DNA of 64,000 nt, from NCBI GenBank assembly GCA_910576955.1, contig CAJTJB010000004.1:62001-126000 (forward strand), written 5' to 3'. The notes beneath the pieces were generated by a model. It was not told the DNA's origin and did not search any database. It saw only the letters and a program-made list of their open reading frames with translations. Below, piece by piece: positions 28,163 to 36,567 of the stretch. How positions within the stretch are numbered: the first letter of the stretch is position 1; every line of letters starts with the position of its first letter. A program made the translations under genes and the position numbers. The DNA comes from an uncultured Alphaproteobacteria bacterium. Lineage in GTDB: Bacteria > Pseudomonadota > Alphaproteobacteria > RF32 > CAG-239.

Positions 28163-28927
28163 ATGCGGGAACTATTGTTACCATATTATAATGAGCGGCG
28201 GAAAGATTATGTGGATACGCTGGTGATTCATGCTGCGGCGCAGACGACTGTTTGTGATTTGGTCGGCGTGTTGGCTGACCGTGAGCTGTCGGCGCATTAT
28301 GTGATTGGGGCAGATGGCGATGTGGTGCGGCTGGTTCCCGACGAGTTTCGCGCGTGGCACGCCGGAGCGGGCGAATGGAACGGCGAAAAGCAGGATATTA
28401 ACAGCAATTCCATCGGTATTGAACTGTGTAACGGGCTTTTTGGCGAGAAAGAATATCCGGAAAAGCAAATCGAGGCGCTGACGGATTTGTGTCTGCATCT
28501 GATTGATAAATATAATTTTGCCCCGACGCAGATTATCGGGCATGCGGATATGGCGCCGACACGCAAAATTGACCCCGGCTCGAAACTGCCTTGGGAAGAG
28601 CTTGCCAAACACGGCGTCGGCGTGTGGTATGATATGGCAGACGCGAAAAAGGTGCGCTCGGCGGATACGTCCAAGCTGCTTTCTTCCATCGGCTACGGCG
28701 TGGAAAATCTTGAGGCGTCGGAATGGGCGTTTTGCAGGCATTTTAACCCCGAGTTGTATTTTGCGCTCGGCGGTAAAAAGGGAGCGAATTGCGGCTCGGC
28801 AGGGAGTATTTGCCCGCGGGATAATATCGAGTTTGTGCGTTTGGCGCAGGCGGTGGCGGCTCGCTTTGCCGAGGAACGCGGCGGGAGGCTGCCCGAGGTG
28901 CGTGCGGCAGGGCGCGGCGGACGTTAG
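28163..28927 (+). CDS. N-acetylmuramoyl-L-alanine amidase, Amidase_2 (AmpD/AmiD-like)
   Basis: A zinc amidase that cleaves the bond between N-acetylmuramic acid and L-alanine in peptidoglycan or in its fragments. The zinc ligands are expected in VIHAAA (H23) and in IIGHADMAPTRKIDPG (His and the DPG-region Asp). The SAHYVIGADGDVVRLV block is also characteristic. A C-terminal extension of about 80 residues (LLSSIGYGVENLEASEWAFCRHFNPE) resembles a peptidoglycan-binding helical domain. There is no signal peptide, favouring a cytoplasmic recycling role like AmpD, although the C-terminal domain is more like AmiD. The start follows GGAGA at 6 bases. It stands between repeats without operon partners; a family E block (28023-28130) separates it from deoB. 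Confidence 0.85.
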   Translation: MRELLLPYYNERRKDYVDTLVIHAAAQTTVCDLVGVLADRELSAHYVIGADGDVVRLVPDEFRAWHAGAGEWNGEKQDINSNSIGIELCNGLFGEKEYPEKQIEALTDLCLHLIDKYNFAPTQIIGHADMAPTRKIDPGSKLPWEELAKHGVGVWYDMADAKKVRSADTSKLLSSIGYGVENLEASEWAFCRHFNPELYFALGGKKGANCGSAGSICPRDNIEFVRLAQAVAARFAEERGGRLPEVRAAGRGGR

Positions 28928-28935
28928 TTTTCATA

Positions 28936-28964
28936 TTGACAAGGGTGGAAAAAAGAGATATAAT
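28936..28964 (+). promoter_or_regulatory. Perfect consensus sigma-70 promoter
   Basis: TTGACA (28936-28941), 17 base spacer, TATAAT (28959-28964), both boxes identical to consensus. It drives the unknown gene at 28998 and predicts strong expression. Confidence 0.85.
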
Positions 28965-28997
28965 CGGTTTAATGTTTGATTAGCGGAGGATATGATT

Positions 28998-29639
28998 ATG
29001 GCAATTACTGTTGAATTTGCACCTGACCACGAATTTGTGTGTGAGATGTCTGATGAAGAAAAGGCGCTGGTTGAGAAAATTAAGGCGGCTAATAAAGAGG
29101 GAAAGACATCGTTTACAAATGACGAATTGTCTAAAGAAGACGTGCAGATGTTGCGCGGTTTGATGGTAAAAGATGTTAAGGCTTTTTCGGAGAAGTCAAG
29201 AGCCGGACTTGATGCTATACGGCGAGAGGGTATGAGCGATATACAGGAAATGCGTGATAGTGCGGCAAAAATGCGCAAAGAGATGGAGGTACGCGCGGCG
29301 GCAGCCCGTTCGGGCGGCGGTATGCAGGGGGCTTTAGATTTTCTTAATGCCGGATTTGAAAACAAAAAAGAAACGAAAGAAGAAATGTCTGCGCAGCGCA
29401 AGCAACATGATGAAGATTTGGTCAAAGCAACAGAGGCGGCTCTTAACGGCGAATGGAAAGTTGTTGAGGTGCATGAGGCAGAGCAGGATATCAAAGACCA
29501 GCCGGCGGTGTATGCGCCCGGAGCTTTGCAGATGGATACGAACTCTATGAATTCGCAGCCCGAACATGCGGGGAAAGAGAGCAAAAAGTCGAGTGTTGTG
29601 GATATGATGATTGAACAGCGTTTGCAGCGTTTGCGTTAG
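28998..29639 (+). CDS. Highly charged coiled-coil protein, 213 aa, unknown function
   Basis: Not recognised. Start is ATG 28998 (MAITVEFAPD) because GGAGG lies 8 bases before it and only 2 before the ATG at 28992. Residues about 20-150 are rich in Glu, Lys, Arg and Ala with heptad-like spacing (EEKALVEKIKAANKEGK, MRDSAAKMRKEMEVRAAAA, KKETKEEMSAQRKQHDEDLVKATEAAL), which suggests a long helical or coiled-coil protein. There is no signal peptide and no cysteine beyond one near the N-terminus. The perfect consensus promoter and the clear terminator argue for an abundant, independently transcribed protein. An effector, a structural or a nucleoid-type role are all possible; nothing in the sequence decides. 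Confidence 0.7.
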   Translation: MAITVEFAPDHEFVCEMSDEEKALVEKIKAANKEGKTSFTNDELSKEDVQMLRGLMVKDVKAFSEKSRAGLDAIRREGMSDIQEMRDSAAKMRKEMEVRAAAARSGGGMQGALDFLNAGFENKKETKEEMSAQRKQHDEDLVKATEAALNGEWKVVEVHEAEQDIKDQPAVYAPGALQMDTNSMNSQPEHAGKESKKSSVVDMMIEQRLQRLR

Positions 29640-29667
29640 ATTGATATTATCTTGGTTGGTAATGGAT

Positions 29668-29697
29668 AATCCGGTTCTTGCGAGCCGGATTTTTTTG
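29668..29697 (+). terminator. Terminator of the gene at 28998
   Basis: AATCCGG / CCGGATT stem with a GC-containing loop, then T7. Confidence 0.85.
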
Positions 29698-29699
29698 TG

Positions 29700-30376
29700 G
29701 GTGGTGTGGGGAGAGCTGTTGTTTTTTTATAGTCATTGCGAGCGAATGTAGTGAGCGTGGCAATCTTATGAGAGTATGATAAGGATATATGTTGTCCCCC
29801 TCTCCCCCTCTCCCTTACCTCCCCCGCCAAGGGGGAGGGGATTTAAAGAGTGAGCTGCCAAGGGGGAGGAGGCTTTGTAGCATATATCTCCCCTTCCCGT
29901 GGAGGAAGGGGTAAGGGGGATGGGGAGGGAAAATGGCTCTTGTTGGTTGAGATTGCCACGTCGCTGCGCTCCTCGCAATGACTCACGAAAAGAAAGTGTT
30001 ACCTCGCAATGACTCACGAAAAGAAAGTGTTACCTCTCAATGACTCACGAAAGGAAAGTGTTACATCGCAATGACTTGCGGTATAGTGTCATCGCTCCGA
30101 ACGTTAGTGAGGTCAAACGAACTGGTGCCGCAATGGTATATTTTGTGATGCGAGATCCCTTGACTCGGGCTGCAAAGCAGGCAGCCCGAGAGGGATGACA
30201 TTAAAGAGAGAGTATGATAAGGATGAGTTGTTGTCCCCCTCTCCCTCGCTGGGGGAAGAGATTTAAAGAGTGAGTCTGCCAAGGGGGGGGAGGGGATTTA
30301 AAGGGAGGGGTTGCTACAAAAAATTCCTCCCCCTTTGAGGGGGGAGGGTAGGTGGGGGTGATGATTAGTCGCTTTA
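29700..30376. repeat. Long repeat cluster (families F, E, B)
   Basis: F units at about 29730-29765 and 29945-30075; within the latter, a 32 bp unit ending CAATGACTCACGAAAAGAAA is repeated in tandem. E units at about 29800-29925 and 30231-30360. A variant B unit at 30152-30200 has GAGATCCCTTGACTCGGGC and the palindrome CGGGCTGC..GCAGCCCG in place of the usual centre. No gene is supported. Confidence 0.75.
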
Positions 30377-31642
30377 TTATTTACATTCGCCGAGGAGTGT
30401 ATCTAATGCCTGCTCAAAATTTTGTATCGGCAGCTCGTTGGCGAGGTGTTGGTAATCCGGGTGGCGGTATTTGACTTCTATCACCCCTTTTTCGAGATTT
30501 TTCGGCGACACAATCAAACGTACCGGCGCGCCCAGCAAATCTGCATCGGCAAATTTTTCGCCGGCGCGGATGTCGCGGTTATCCAATATCACCTCAACGC
30601 CCTTTTCGGTCAGATAATCGTGGATTTTTTGCCCCAGTTTATCGCTCTCGCCGGTTTTGTCTGCCATGGTGACGATGTGAACTTTGTAAGGCGCAATTTC
30701 CATATTCCAAATCGGGCCGTTGTCATCAGCGCTTTCCTCAATCACCGAGGCCATCGCACGACCGACGCCGATGCCGTAACACCCCATAATCGGGTTTTTC
30801 TTGGTGCCGTCTTGTGCGGTGTATTCGAGGTGCATTGATTTTGAATATTTATCGCCGAGCTGGAAAATGTTGCCGATTTCAATGCCGCGGTGCTCGGCTA
30901 GCGGTTTGCCGCAGACAGGGCAGATTTTGCTTTCGCCCATTGTTTCGCGGTTGGCACGGAAGCCGCAGGGGCAAACGTAAACCGTGTCTTCGCCGATTTC
31001 GTGCAACAGCATAAACTCGTGCGAGATACTGCCGCCCATATCGCCGTTATCTGACTTTACGTCTACAACGTTTTTCATACCGATACGTTTGAAAATGCGG
31101 TAATAAGCCTGCAGGCACTCGGCATAAAACTTTTCCAAATCTTCCTGCGTGAGGTGGAACGAATACGCGTCTTTCATCCGGAACTCGCGGGTGCGCACAA
31201 GACCGGCACGGGAGCGCAGCTCGTCACGGAACTTGGTTTGAATCTGATAAACCATAAACGGCATTTGCTTATAGCTGTCCAACACGCTTTTTACAAAATC
31301 TACCACAACTTCCTCATGCGTTGGGTTCAGCACATAATCCGCACCGTTTCTGCCTTTGAATTTGGCAAGAACGTCGACTTTGTCATATCTGCCGCTCTCT
31401 TTCCAGATATCAGCGCCCGAGACAACCGGCATTAAGATTTCCTGACCGCCGATGGCGTCCATCTCTTCGCGGATTATTCTCTCAATATTGCGGCAGACTT
31501 TATAGCCCAGCGGCGAGAGGGTGTAGCCGCCCTGAAAAGTCTGGTGAATGTAGCCGCCCTTAACGCAGAGCTTGTGCCCTTTGGTGGAGGCGTCGGCAAC
31601 CGTGCCGAATTTTCTTTTAACGCATAAGTTCGATATAAGCAT
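30377..31642 (-). CDS. proS: Prolyl-tRNA synthetase, short form without editing domain
   Basis: Charges tRNA-Pro. A class II synthetase with motif 2 in FRDELRSRAGLVRTREFRMKDAYSFH and motif 3 in GCYGIGVGRAMASVIEE. The large INS/YbaK editing domain of the E. coli enzyme is missing; in its place is a short four-Cys knuckle (CPCGFRANRETMGE..CPVCGKPL), probably zinc-binding, as in alphaproteobacterial ProRS. The anticodon-binding domain is at the C-terminus (IAPYKVHIVTM..). The start was set at 31642 because TGGAG lies 6 bases before that ATG, while the ATG four codons upstream has no ribosome site. The length is 421 aa. Without INS, mischarged Ala-tRNA-Pro would need a separate trans-editing protein, not seen here. 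Divergent from lspA. Confidence 0.95.
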   Translation of the reverse strand: MLISNLCVKRKFGTVADASTKGHKLCVKGGYIHQTFQGGYTLSPLGYKVCRNIERIIREEMDAIGGQEILMPVVSGADIWKESGRYDKVDVLAKFKGRNGADYVLNPTHEEVVVDFVKSVLDSYKQMPFMVYQIQTKFRDELRSRAGLVRTREFRMKDAYSFHLTQEDLEKFYAECLQAYYRIFKRIGMKNVVDVKSDNGDMGGSISHEFMLLHEIGEDTVYVCPCGFRANRETMGESKICPVCGKPLAEHRGIEIGNIFQLGDKYSKSMHLEYTAQDGTKKNPIMGCYGIGVGRAMASVIEESADDNGPIWNMEIAPYKVHIVTMADKTGESDKLGQKIHDYLTEKGVEVILDNRDIRAGEKFADADLLGAPVRLIVSPKNLEKGVIEVKYRHPDYQHLANELPIQNFEQALDTLLGECK

Positions 31643-31760
31643 TATATTCTCCATAAAAAAACTGCAATTTGCCCTGTATGCTACACGCTTTTATTTTAAA
31701 ACACAAGGCTAAAATGCGCTTAAATGCAGGTTTTGAGCTGGGGAAAAAAGAAAATAACGA

Positions 31761-31789
31761 TTGCGACGGCGGAAATTTGTTTATATATT
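31761..31789 (+). promoter_or_regulatory. Probable promoter of the lspA operon
   Basis: TTGCGA (31761-31766), 17 base spacer, TATATT (31784-31789). Confidence 0.5.
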
Positions 31790-31830
31790 CGGGCATTATA
31801 GAGAGATTTTTGTGATTAAAGGAGCAAAAC

Positions 31831-32325
31831 GTGTTTATCGGTTTGGCTGTGGCGGCAGTGGCTGCTTTTTTGGACCAAGTGTCTAAAATGTTGGTGTTCG
31901 GATATTTGTCGGAAATTAATTCCGTGGTGCGGGTCACGTCGTTTTTTAACCTTGTGCCGGCGTGGAACACGGGCGTCAGCTTTTCGATGTTTAATGACCT
32001 TGGCGGCGCGGGCGTGTATATCCTTTCGGCGTTTTCGCTTGTGGTGGCGGGTTTTCTCGTTTATTGGCTCGCACGCGAAAAAGACCGCCTGATGCAGGTG
32101 GCTCTGGGGCTTGTTATCGGCGGGGCGGTCGGCAATGTGATTGACAGGCTTCGTATCGGCGCGGTGTTTGACTTTTTGGACTTTCATCTTTCCGGTCATC
32201 ATTGGCCGGCGTTTAACCTTGCGGACAGCTTTATCTGCATCGGGGCGGTGCTCATCATTTGCAACGGGCTTATTTTTAACTGCGATAATTCTGCCGCTGT
32301 TTCAGACAAAGGATTTAAGAAATGA
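31831..32325 (+). CDS. lspA: Lipoprotein signal peptidase (signal peptidase II)
   Basis: An inner-membrane aspartic protease that removes the signal peptide of lipoproteins after lipidation. Four membrane segments are visible. The catalytic aspartates are D105 (GNVIDRL) and D132 (FNLADSFI); the other family blocks WNTGVSFSMF and VFDFLDFH are intact. The length of 164 aa is normal. The start is GTG behind GGAG at 6 bases. It overlaps the next lipoprotein gene by ATGA and opens an envelope operon with a DUF3035-type lipoprotein and probably two M16 proteases. Substrates within the window include the lipoproteins at 8656 and 32322. Confidence 0.95.
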   Translation: MFIGLAVAAVAAFLDQVSKMLVFGYLSEINSVVRVTSFFNLVPAWNTGVSFSMFNDLGGAGVYILSAFSLVVAGFLVYWLAREKDRLMQVALGLVIGGAVGNVIDRLRIGAVFDFLDFHLSGHHWPAFNLADSFICIGAVLIICNGLIFNCDNSAAVSDKGFKK

Positions 32326-32480
32326 AAAAAATGTTTATATTAGTTGCGGCAGTGCTGTTTCTCTCTGCCTGCGGAATGACGAAAGAAGACCTCGGGATGG
32401 CGCGTTCCAAGCCCGACGAAAGCCAAGTGAGCAGTCGGAAGGCTTTGGTTGTGCCACCGGATTATAATATTCGTCCGTAG
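32322..32480 (+). CDS. Short DUF3035-like (BamF-type) lipoprotein, probably truncated
   Basis: A 52-residue frame overlaps the lspA stop (ATGA). It starts with a clear lipoprotein signal, MKKMFILVAAVLFLSAC, giving lipidated Cys17. The rest contains the DUF3035 hallmark: PDE followed by SSRKALVVPPDYNIRP, matching the family pattern of PDEF..V..R.PLV.PPD(F/Y).LRP. DUF3035 proteins are found with the BAM complex in alphaproteobacteria and are usually well over 100 residues. Here the frame stops exactly after NIRP, and 13 bases later begins a repeat (GCGTGCTAAATCACGGTCA). It may be a truncated remnant, or the short N-terminal signature may be enough. The order lspA-DUF3035-M16-M16 is typical of the group. 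Confidence 0.65.
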   Translation: MKKMFILVAAVLFLSACGMTKEDLGMARSKPDESQVSSRKALVVPPDYNIRP

Positions 32481-32492
32481 CCTTTGGGGGCG

Positions 32493-32700
32493 TGCTAAAT
32501 CACGGTCATTAAGGCAGCGCCACAGGAGGTAGATTCTATATTGTCCCCATCCCCCTTACCCCTTCCTCCAGGGAAGGGGAGGTTCAGGGAGCGGGAGATC
32601 CCGTGACGGGGCTTTGCCCTGCTTTTGGTTTATAGGGGAGATTGTGCGGCAAGGTGTCCCTCCCCCCGTGGCGGGGGAGGATAGGAGAGGGGGAGAAAAT
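32493..32700. repeat. Repeats (partial A, C and E families)
   Basis: Partial A end GTGCTAAATCACGGTCA, then a GGCAGCGCCAC motif, then an E unit CCCCATCCCCCTTACCCCTT at about 32545-32585 and another at 32655-32695. The frame that runs through into the M16 gene is not coding. Confidence 0.7.
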
Positions 32701-32730
32701 AAAGCATATTTTTGGTGGAAGAAAGATAAT

Positions 32731-34044
32731 ATGAAACAATTTTTTCTGATATTGCTCTGTTCGGTATGGGCGGTTGGAGCGGTTGCGAAAGTGGCGGAGA
32801 TTGAAACTTTTAAGCTCGAAAACGGGCTTGAAGTGGCGGTGATTGAAAACCACAAAGCGCCGGTGGTGTTGCAGATGCTTTATTATAAAACCGGCTCGGT
32901 GAATGACCCGAAAGGAAAAGGCGGCATAGCGCATCTTCTCGAACATCTGATGTTTCGCGGCACAACACGGGTGGCAGATAAAGAATTTAACCGGCTGACC
33001 GATTTATACGGGGCGGAAAACAATGCTTACACCACCTATAACGAAACCGGGTATTATGAATTTGCCGATGTTTCCAAGTTGGAACTGATGATGGCGCTTG
33101 AGGCAGACCGAATGGTGAACCTTGACTTCAGCGAAGAGGCATTTGCTGCCGAACGCGATATTGTGCTGGAAGAGCGGATGCAGCGGTTTGAAAGCAACCC
33201 CGCGCCGTTGTTTTATGAAAATGTAAACAGGCTTTTATGGCAGGATAATCCGCGCGGTAATCCGGTTTCGGGCAGTCCGGCGGAGATTAAGGCGCAGACT
33301 TCTGCTGATGCGCGCGCGTTTTACCGCAAGTGGTATCGTCCGGACAATGCCTTGTTGGTGTTAAGCGGCGACATTAGCCTGAAAGAGGCAAAAATTCTTG
33401 CGAAAAAATATTACGGCGGACTTAAAGGCGTTGCACCTTTGGCACAGCCGTCCCCTGCGGCGGGGCGGGCGGCGGAAACGACCGTTACGATGAAACTTAA
33501 AGGCGTGACACAGCCGCGGTATGTGTCTGCCATTCGGTTAGACGCCGGAGCGCTGACGAAAAAGGACGCCTTGGCCTTAAGCCTTTTGGCGGAATATCTG
33601 GCGGGCGACGACACGGCGTACCTTTATGACAAGCTGGTGTATCAGGACAAAGTGTTGCTGGCGGTGGCGCTTGATGTGTCTTATGATGAAAAAACGGGCG
33701 GAGCGGCGGCTTTTTATGCGACTCCGGCAGACGGACGGTTCGGGGCGCAGAAACTGACCGGAATCTTAAAGCAGGAAACAGAAACGGGCATTGCGGCGCT
33801 AACGGCGGAAAAGCTTGAGCAGATTAAAAACCAAGCGTTAAGCGATGTGATTTATCTGCAGGAAAATCCGGAGAGCGCGGCGCGTTTTGCGGGCGGGCTT
33901 CTGCTTGCGGGCTATACGCCGGATGAGGCGGAAAATTATGATGCGGCGCTTAAGGCGGTGACGCTTGAAGACGTGCGCACGGCGTGGCAAAAGGTGTTAT
34001 CTTCCCAAACACGGGTTAATGCATATCTGGAGCAGGGCGAATGA
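32731..34044 (+). CDS. M16 family zinc protease (pitrilysin type), catalytic subunit
   Basis: A secreted zinc endopeptidase. MKQFFLILLCSVWAVGAVAK is a signal peptide, so it acts in the periplasm. The inverted zinc motif is H68-L-L-E71-H72, and the third ligand is E148 at the expected 76 residue distance (ERDIVLEERM). The partner domain lacks these residues. The length of 437 aa matches a two-domain half of the M16B type. The start at 32731 follows GGTGGAAG; the upstream frame is repeat DNA. It overlaps the second M16 gene by ATGA, so the two are translated together and probably form a heterodimer. Confidence 0.9.
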   Translation: MKQFFLILLCSVWAVGAVAKVAEIETFKLENGLEVAVIENHKAPVVLQMLYYKTGSVNDPKGKGGIAHLLEHLMFRGTTRVADKEFNRLTDLYGAENNAYTTYNETGYYEFADVSKLELMMALEADRMVNLDFSEEAFAAERDIVLEERMQRFESNPAPLFYENVNRLLWQDNPRGNPVSGSPAEIKAQTSADARAFYRKWYRPDNALLVLSGDISLKEAKILAKKYYGGLKGVAPLAQPSPAAGRAAETTVTMKLKGVTQPRYVSAIRLDAGALTKKDALALSLLAEYLAGDDTAYLYDKLVYQDKVLLAVALDVSYDEKTGGAAAFYATPADGRFGAQKLTGILKQETETGIAALTAEKLEQIKNQALSDVIYLQENPESAARFAGGLLLAGYTPDEAENYDAALKAVTLEDVRTAWQKVLSSQTRVNAYLEQGE

Positions 34045-35426
34045 AAAAAGTTTTATGGAGCGCGGCGGTAGTTTTGGCGGTGCTCGCCGGTTGGGCGGTG
34101 TGGCACGGACAGCAGTTTAATGCCGAGCGGATTTTGGCGCAGTCGAAATTAAACGGGCGCGCGTTTCAGGCAAAAGTGCAGGAAGTTTCCGCGCTGGACG
34201 GCACGGTTTCGGCATATCTGATGGAAGAACACAGTGTGCCGATGGCGGCGGTGGCGTTCGGGTTTGACAAAGCGGGCAGGGCATATGAGCCGAAAGAGGG
34301 CGTGGCACTGATGGCAGAGAGCGTGCTTTTGGACGGGGCAGGGGCATATTCGCGCCAAGCCTTGAGAGAGCTGATGAAAGAAAAAGGGATAAAGCTTGAT
34401 GTTTCGGCAGAGGTTGACCGCTTGAGTTTTACGTTCAGCTTTATTAAAGAGTTTGAAAAAGAGGCGCTTGAGGTTTTGAAAGCCGTGTTATACGAGCCGC
34501 AGCTTGCGGATGAGGATTTGGCGTTGGCAAGGCAGCAACTTCAGGCGCTGAAAAAACGGCAGGAGGAAAGCCCTCAATATCATTTGAGCGCGTTGGTCAA
34601 ACGTGCGTTTTACGGCGCGCACCCGTACGGCAAAGCGGATATTCCCGAGGAGGCGGTTTTGCAAAAGGTGACGGCGGCGGATATTCGCGCGTATCTGCGC
34701 GGTTTTATGGCACGGAATACGTTAAGCGCGGGGGTGACCGGCGATATGGACAAGGCGGAAACCGAGGCTTTTCTCACGCAGGCGTTTGCGGGGCTGGCGC
34801 TTAAAAGCGAAGCGGCAGCTTTGCCGGCGTTTGAACCGGATTTTGCTGCGGAGAAAGCCGTGACCGGTTTGCCGCATTCGGCGCAGAGCTATGTGGTTTT
34901 GGCTGGTCTTGGCGTGAAACGTCTGGATGATGATTTTTATCCGCTGTATCTTGCCGATTACATCCTCGGCGGGTCTGGACTGGCGTCGCGTCTTAATCAG
35001 GCAGTGCGTGAAAAATCTGGCTTAACCTATGGAATTTATAGCGGATTTTCTAACTCTGACGCCGTGGATTTGTGGCAGGTGTATTTTTCGGCAACACCCG
35101 AAAAGGCTGACAAGGCGATGGAAATTGCTGCTGGCGTATATGCCGATTTTTATGCAAACGGCGTGACGGCGGCGGAATTGGCGCAGGCGAAAAACGGTCT
35201 GTTAAACGCGTTTAACCTGCGGTTTGCGAGTTTGTTTAATATTGCCGAAATGCTTGAGCAGATGCAGGCGCAGCGACTCGGGCGGGATTTTTTGGAAACG
35301 CGGCAGGGCAAAGTGGCGGCGGTGACGCTTGAAGAGGTGAACGGGGCTATTCGCCGGCGGATGCCGAGGGCGCTTAATGCCAAAGGCAGCGTGCGTGTTT
35401 TTGCGGCAGAGGGCGAACAAAAATAA
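34041..35426 (+). CDS. M16 family protease homologue, non-catalytic partner subunit
   Basis: A membrane-anchored or secreted protein of 461 aa with one N-terminal hydrophobic segment (VLWSAAVVLAVLAGWAVWHG). It has the M16 fold throughout, but the HxxEH position is replaced (EGVALMAESVLLDGAG), so it cannot bind the catalytic zinc. The conserved Arg/Tyr pair of the C-terminal half, used to bind substrate, is present in GGSGLASRLNQAVREKSGLTYG. Such active/inactive pairs form heterodimers in sphingomonads and mitochondria. It overlaps the catalytic subunit by 4 bases. Its role is likely degradation of peptides or signal peptides in the envelope, which is inferred. Confidence 0.9.
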   Translation: MKKVLWSAAVVLAVLAGWAVWHGQQFNAERILAQSKLNGRAFQAKVQEVSALDGTVSAYLMEEHSVPMAAVAFGFDKAGRAYEPKEGVALMAESVLLDGAGAYSRQALRELMKEKGIKLDVSAEVDRLSFTFSFIKEFEKEALEVLKAVLYEPQLADEDLALARQQLQALKKRQEESPQYHLSALVKRAFYGAHPYGKADIPEEAVLQKVTAADIRAYLRGFMARNTLSAGVTGDMDKAETEAFLTQAFAGLALKSEAAALPAFEPDFAAEKAVTGLPHSAQSYVVLAGLGVKRLDDDFYPLYLADYILGGSGLASRLNQAVREKSGLTYGIYSGFSNSDAVDLWQVYFSATPEKADKAMEIAAGVYADFYANGVTAAELAQAKNGLLNAFNLRFASLFNIAEMLEQMQAQRLGRDFLETRQGKVAAVTLEEVNGAIRRRMPRALNAKGSVRVFAAEGEQK

Positions 35427-35565
35427 ATATTTTGCGGGGTGTTCAGGCAAGCAATTGTTTTGTGGATAAAATACAACAAACTTGATATTTAGTTATAAAT
35501 CGTTTTATGGTACTCTTAAATATCTACGGGATATATAAATTGTTTTGTTAATTTCGGGTTATGTG

Positions 35566-36174
35566 ATGTCTGTAAAGAAACAACAGGTCAGAATGGTTTT
35601 TAAGCTTGCAGCGTTTGGCGCGTTCATTATGCTGGGCTGGCTCGGTATCCGAAATTATAGAGCGTCGGTCGAAAAAATGCACGTTAATAAATGCATTGAA
35701 GACATTAACGAAATCGTCTTAAACGTGCAGGATAAATTCAATTCTGGAAAGTATGATGGGCTTGATTATAAGATGGCCGCTAACCTGCAGATTTTCCCGA
35801 AACGTATGTTTAGGGAGGGTTCGCGCGAGGCGCTTAATTCTTATATGGGCGGCGTGGATATTTTTGCTTCTCCGCTCGGCGAGGGAATGTATGACCGGGC
35901 TTGGGAAGTGTCTTTTCAGGGGTTGAGCCAGACCGGATGTATTGAACTTATCCGGATGAACTGGAGCGGACCGATGCTGGTGGCAGTTGCCGGATATGGA
36001 CAGCCGATGCCGAGCGGCGTGCTTGATACAATTTATCCCGAAACAAAACAGGATGATATTAAACAACGCAATATTTTTAAGGGCAATTTAGCGCCGTTTA
36101 TTGATGACTACCGTTTGGAAGAGGCTTGCTGCTGCGACGGGAATTATTGCTCGGTGGTGTGGAAATTCAGATAA
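35566..36174 (+). CDS. Type IV pilin-like (PilS-type) protein
   Basis: A 202-residue protein with one N-terminal hydrophobic helix (VFKLAAFGAFIMLGWLGI) followed by an amphipathic helix (NKCIEDINEIVLNVQDKF) and a globular part. The pattern YDGLDY..NLQIFPKRM...YMGGVDIF..WEVSFQGLSQTGCIELIRM resembles the PilS/type IVb pilin fold, where YxGL, P..M, GG and a C-terminal Cys are recurrent. A typical prepilin cleavage site (Gly before the helix with Glu5) is not evident, so it may be a pilin-like membrane protein. The cluster CCCDGNYC near the C-terminus could form disulfides. The start ATG 35566 has only a weak GGG upstream. No other pilus gene is nearby. Confidence 0.5.
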   Translation: MSVKKQQVRMVFKLAAFGAFIMLGWLGIRNYRASVEKMHVNKCIEDINEIVLNVQDKFNSGKYDGLDYKMAANLQIFPKRMFREGSREALNSYMGGVDIFASPLGEGMYDRAWEVSFQGLSQTGCIELIRMNWSGPMLVAVAGYGQPMPSGVLDTIYPETKQDDIKQRNIFKGNLAPFIDDYRLEEACCCDGNYCSVVWKFR

Positions 36175-36567
36175 GGTGGCAGCGCCAGTGCCCGCGGCAG
36201 TGCCCGCAGCACCTGCATAACTTTTAGCTGCGGTGCCCGACTTGTCGGGGTTTACTTTGGCTGCGGCGGGAAGAAGGAGATTGCCACGGCGACGGGGGCG
36301 CCTCGCAATGACTCGCGCTTAAATAGTCATTGCGAGGAGCGCGAGCCGCACAGGCAACGCGTGACGAAGCAATCTTTGAAGAGCAGGGAGATCCCTTGAG
36401 TGGTAGCAGCACCTGCAACGATTCGAGGGATGACGCCCAACTTGTTGGGATAAAAAGGGAGCGGGGAATTTTTTTTGAAAAAAAGTTTTTCCTTATACCA
36501 AAAATTAATAATGTCTGGTGTCTAATAACCTTAATGTATTAAATGGCAACAGAGGTGCGGTCTGACG
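36175..36567. repeat. Repeats (families C, F, B) before the FtsB-like gene
   Basis: C units at 36176-36265 including CCCGACTTGTCGGGG; F units at 36278-36370; a B unit at 36386-36455. The last 110 bases are AT-rich and may hold the promoter of the next gene, but no clear boxes are visible. Confidence 0.65.
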
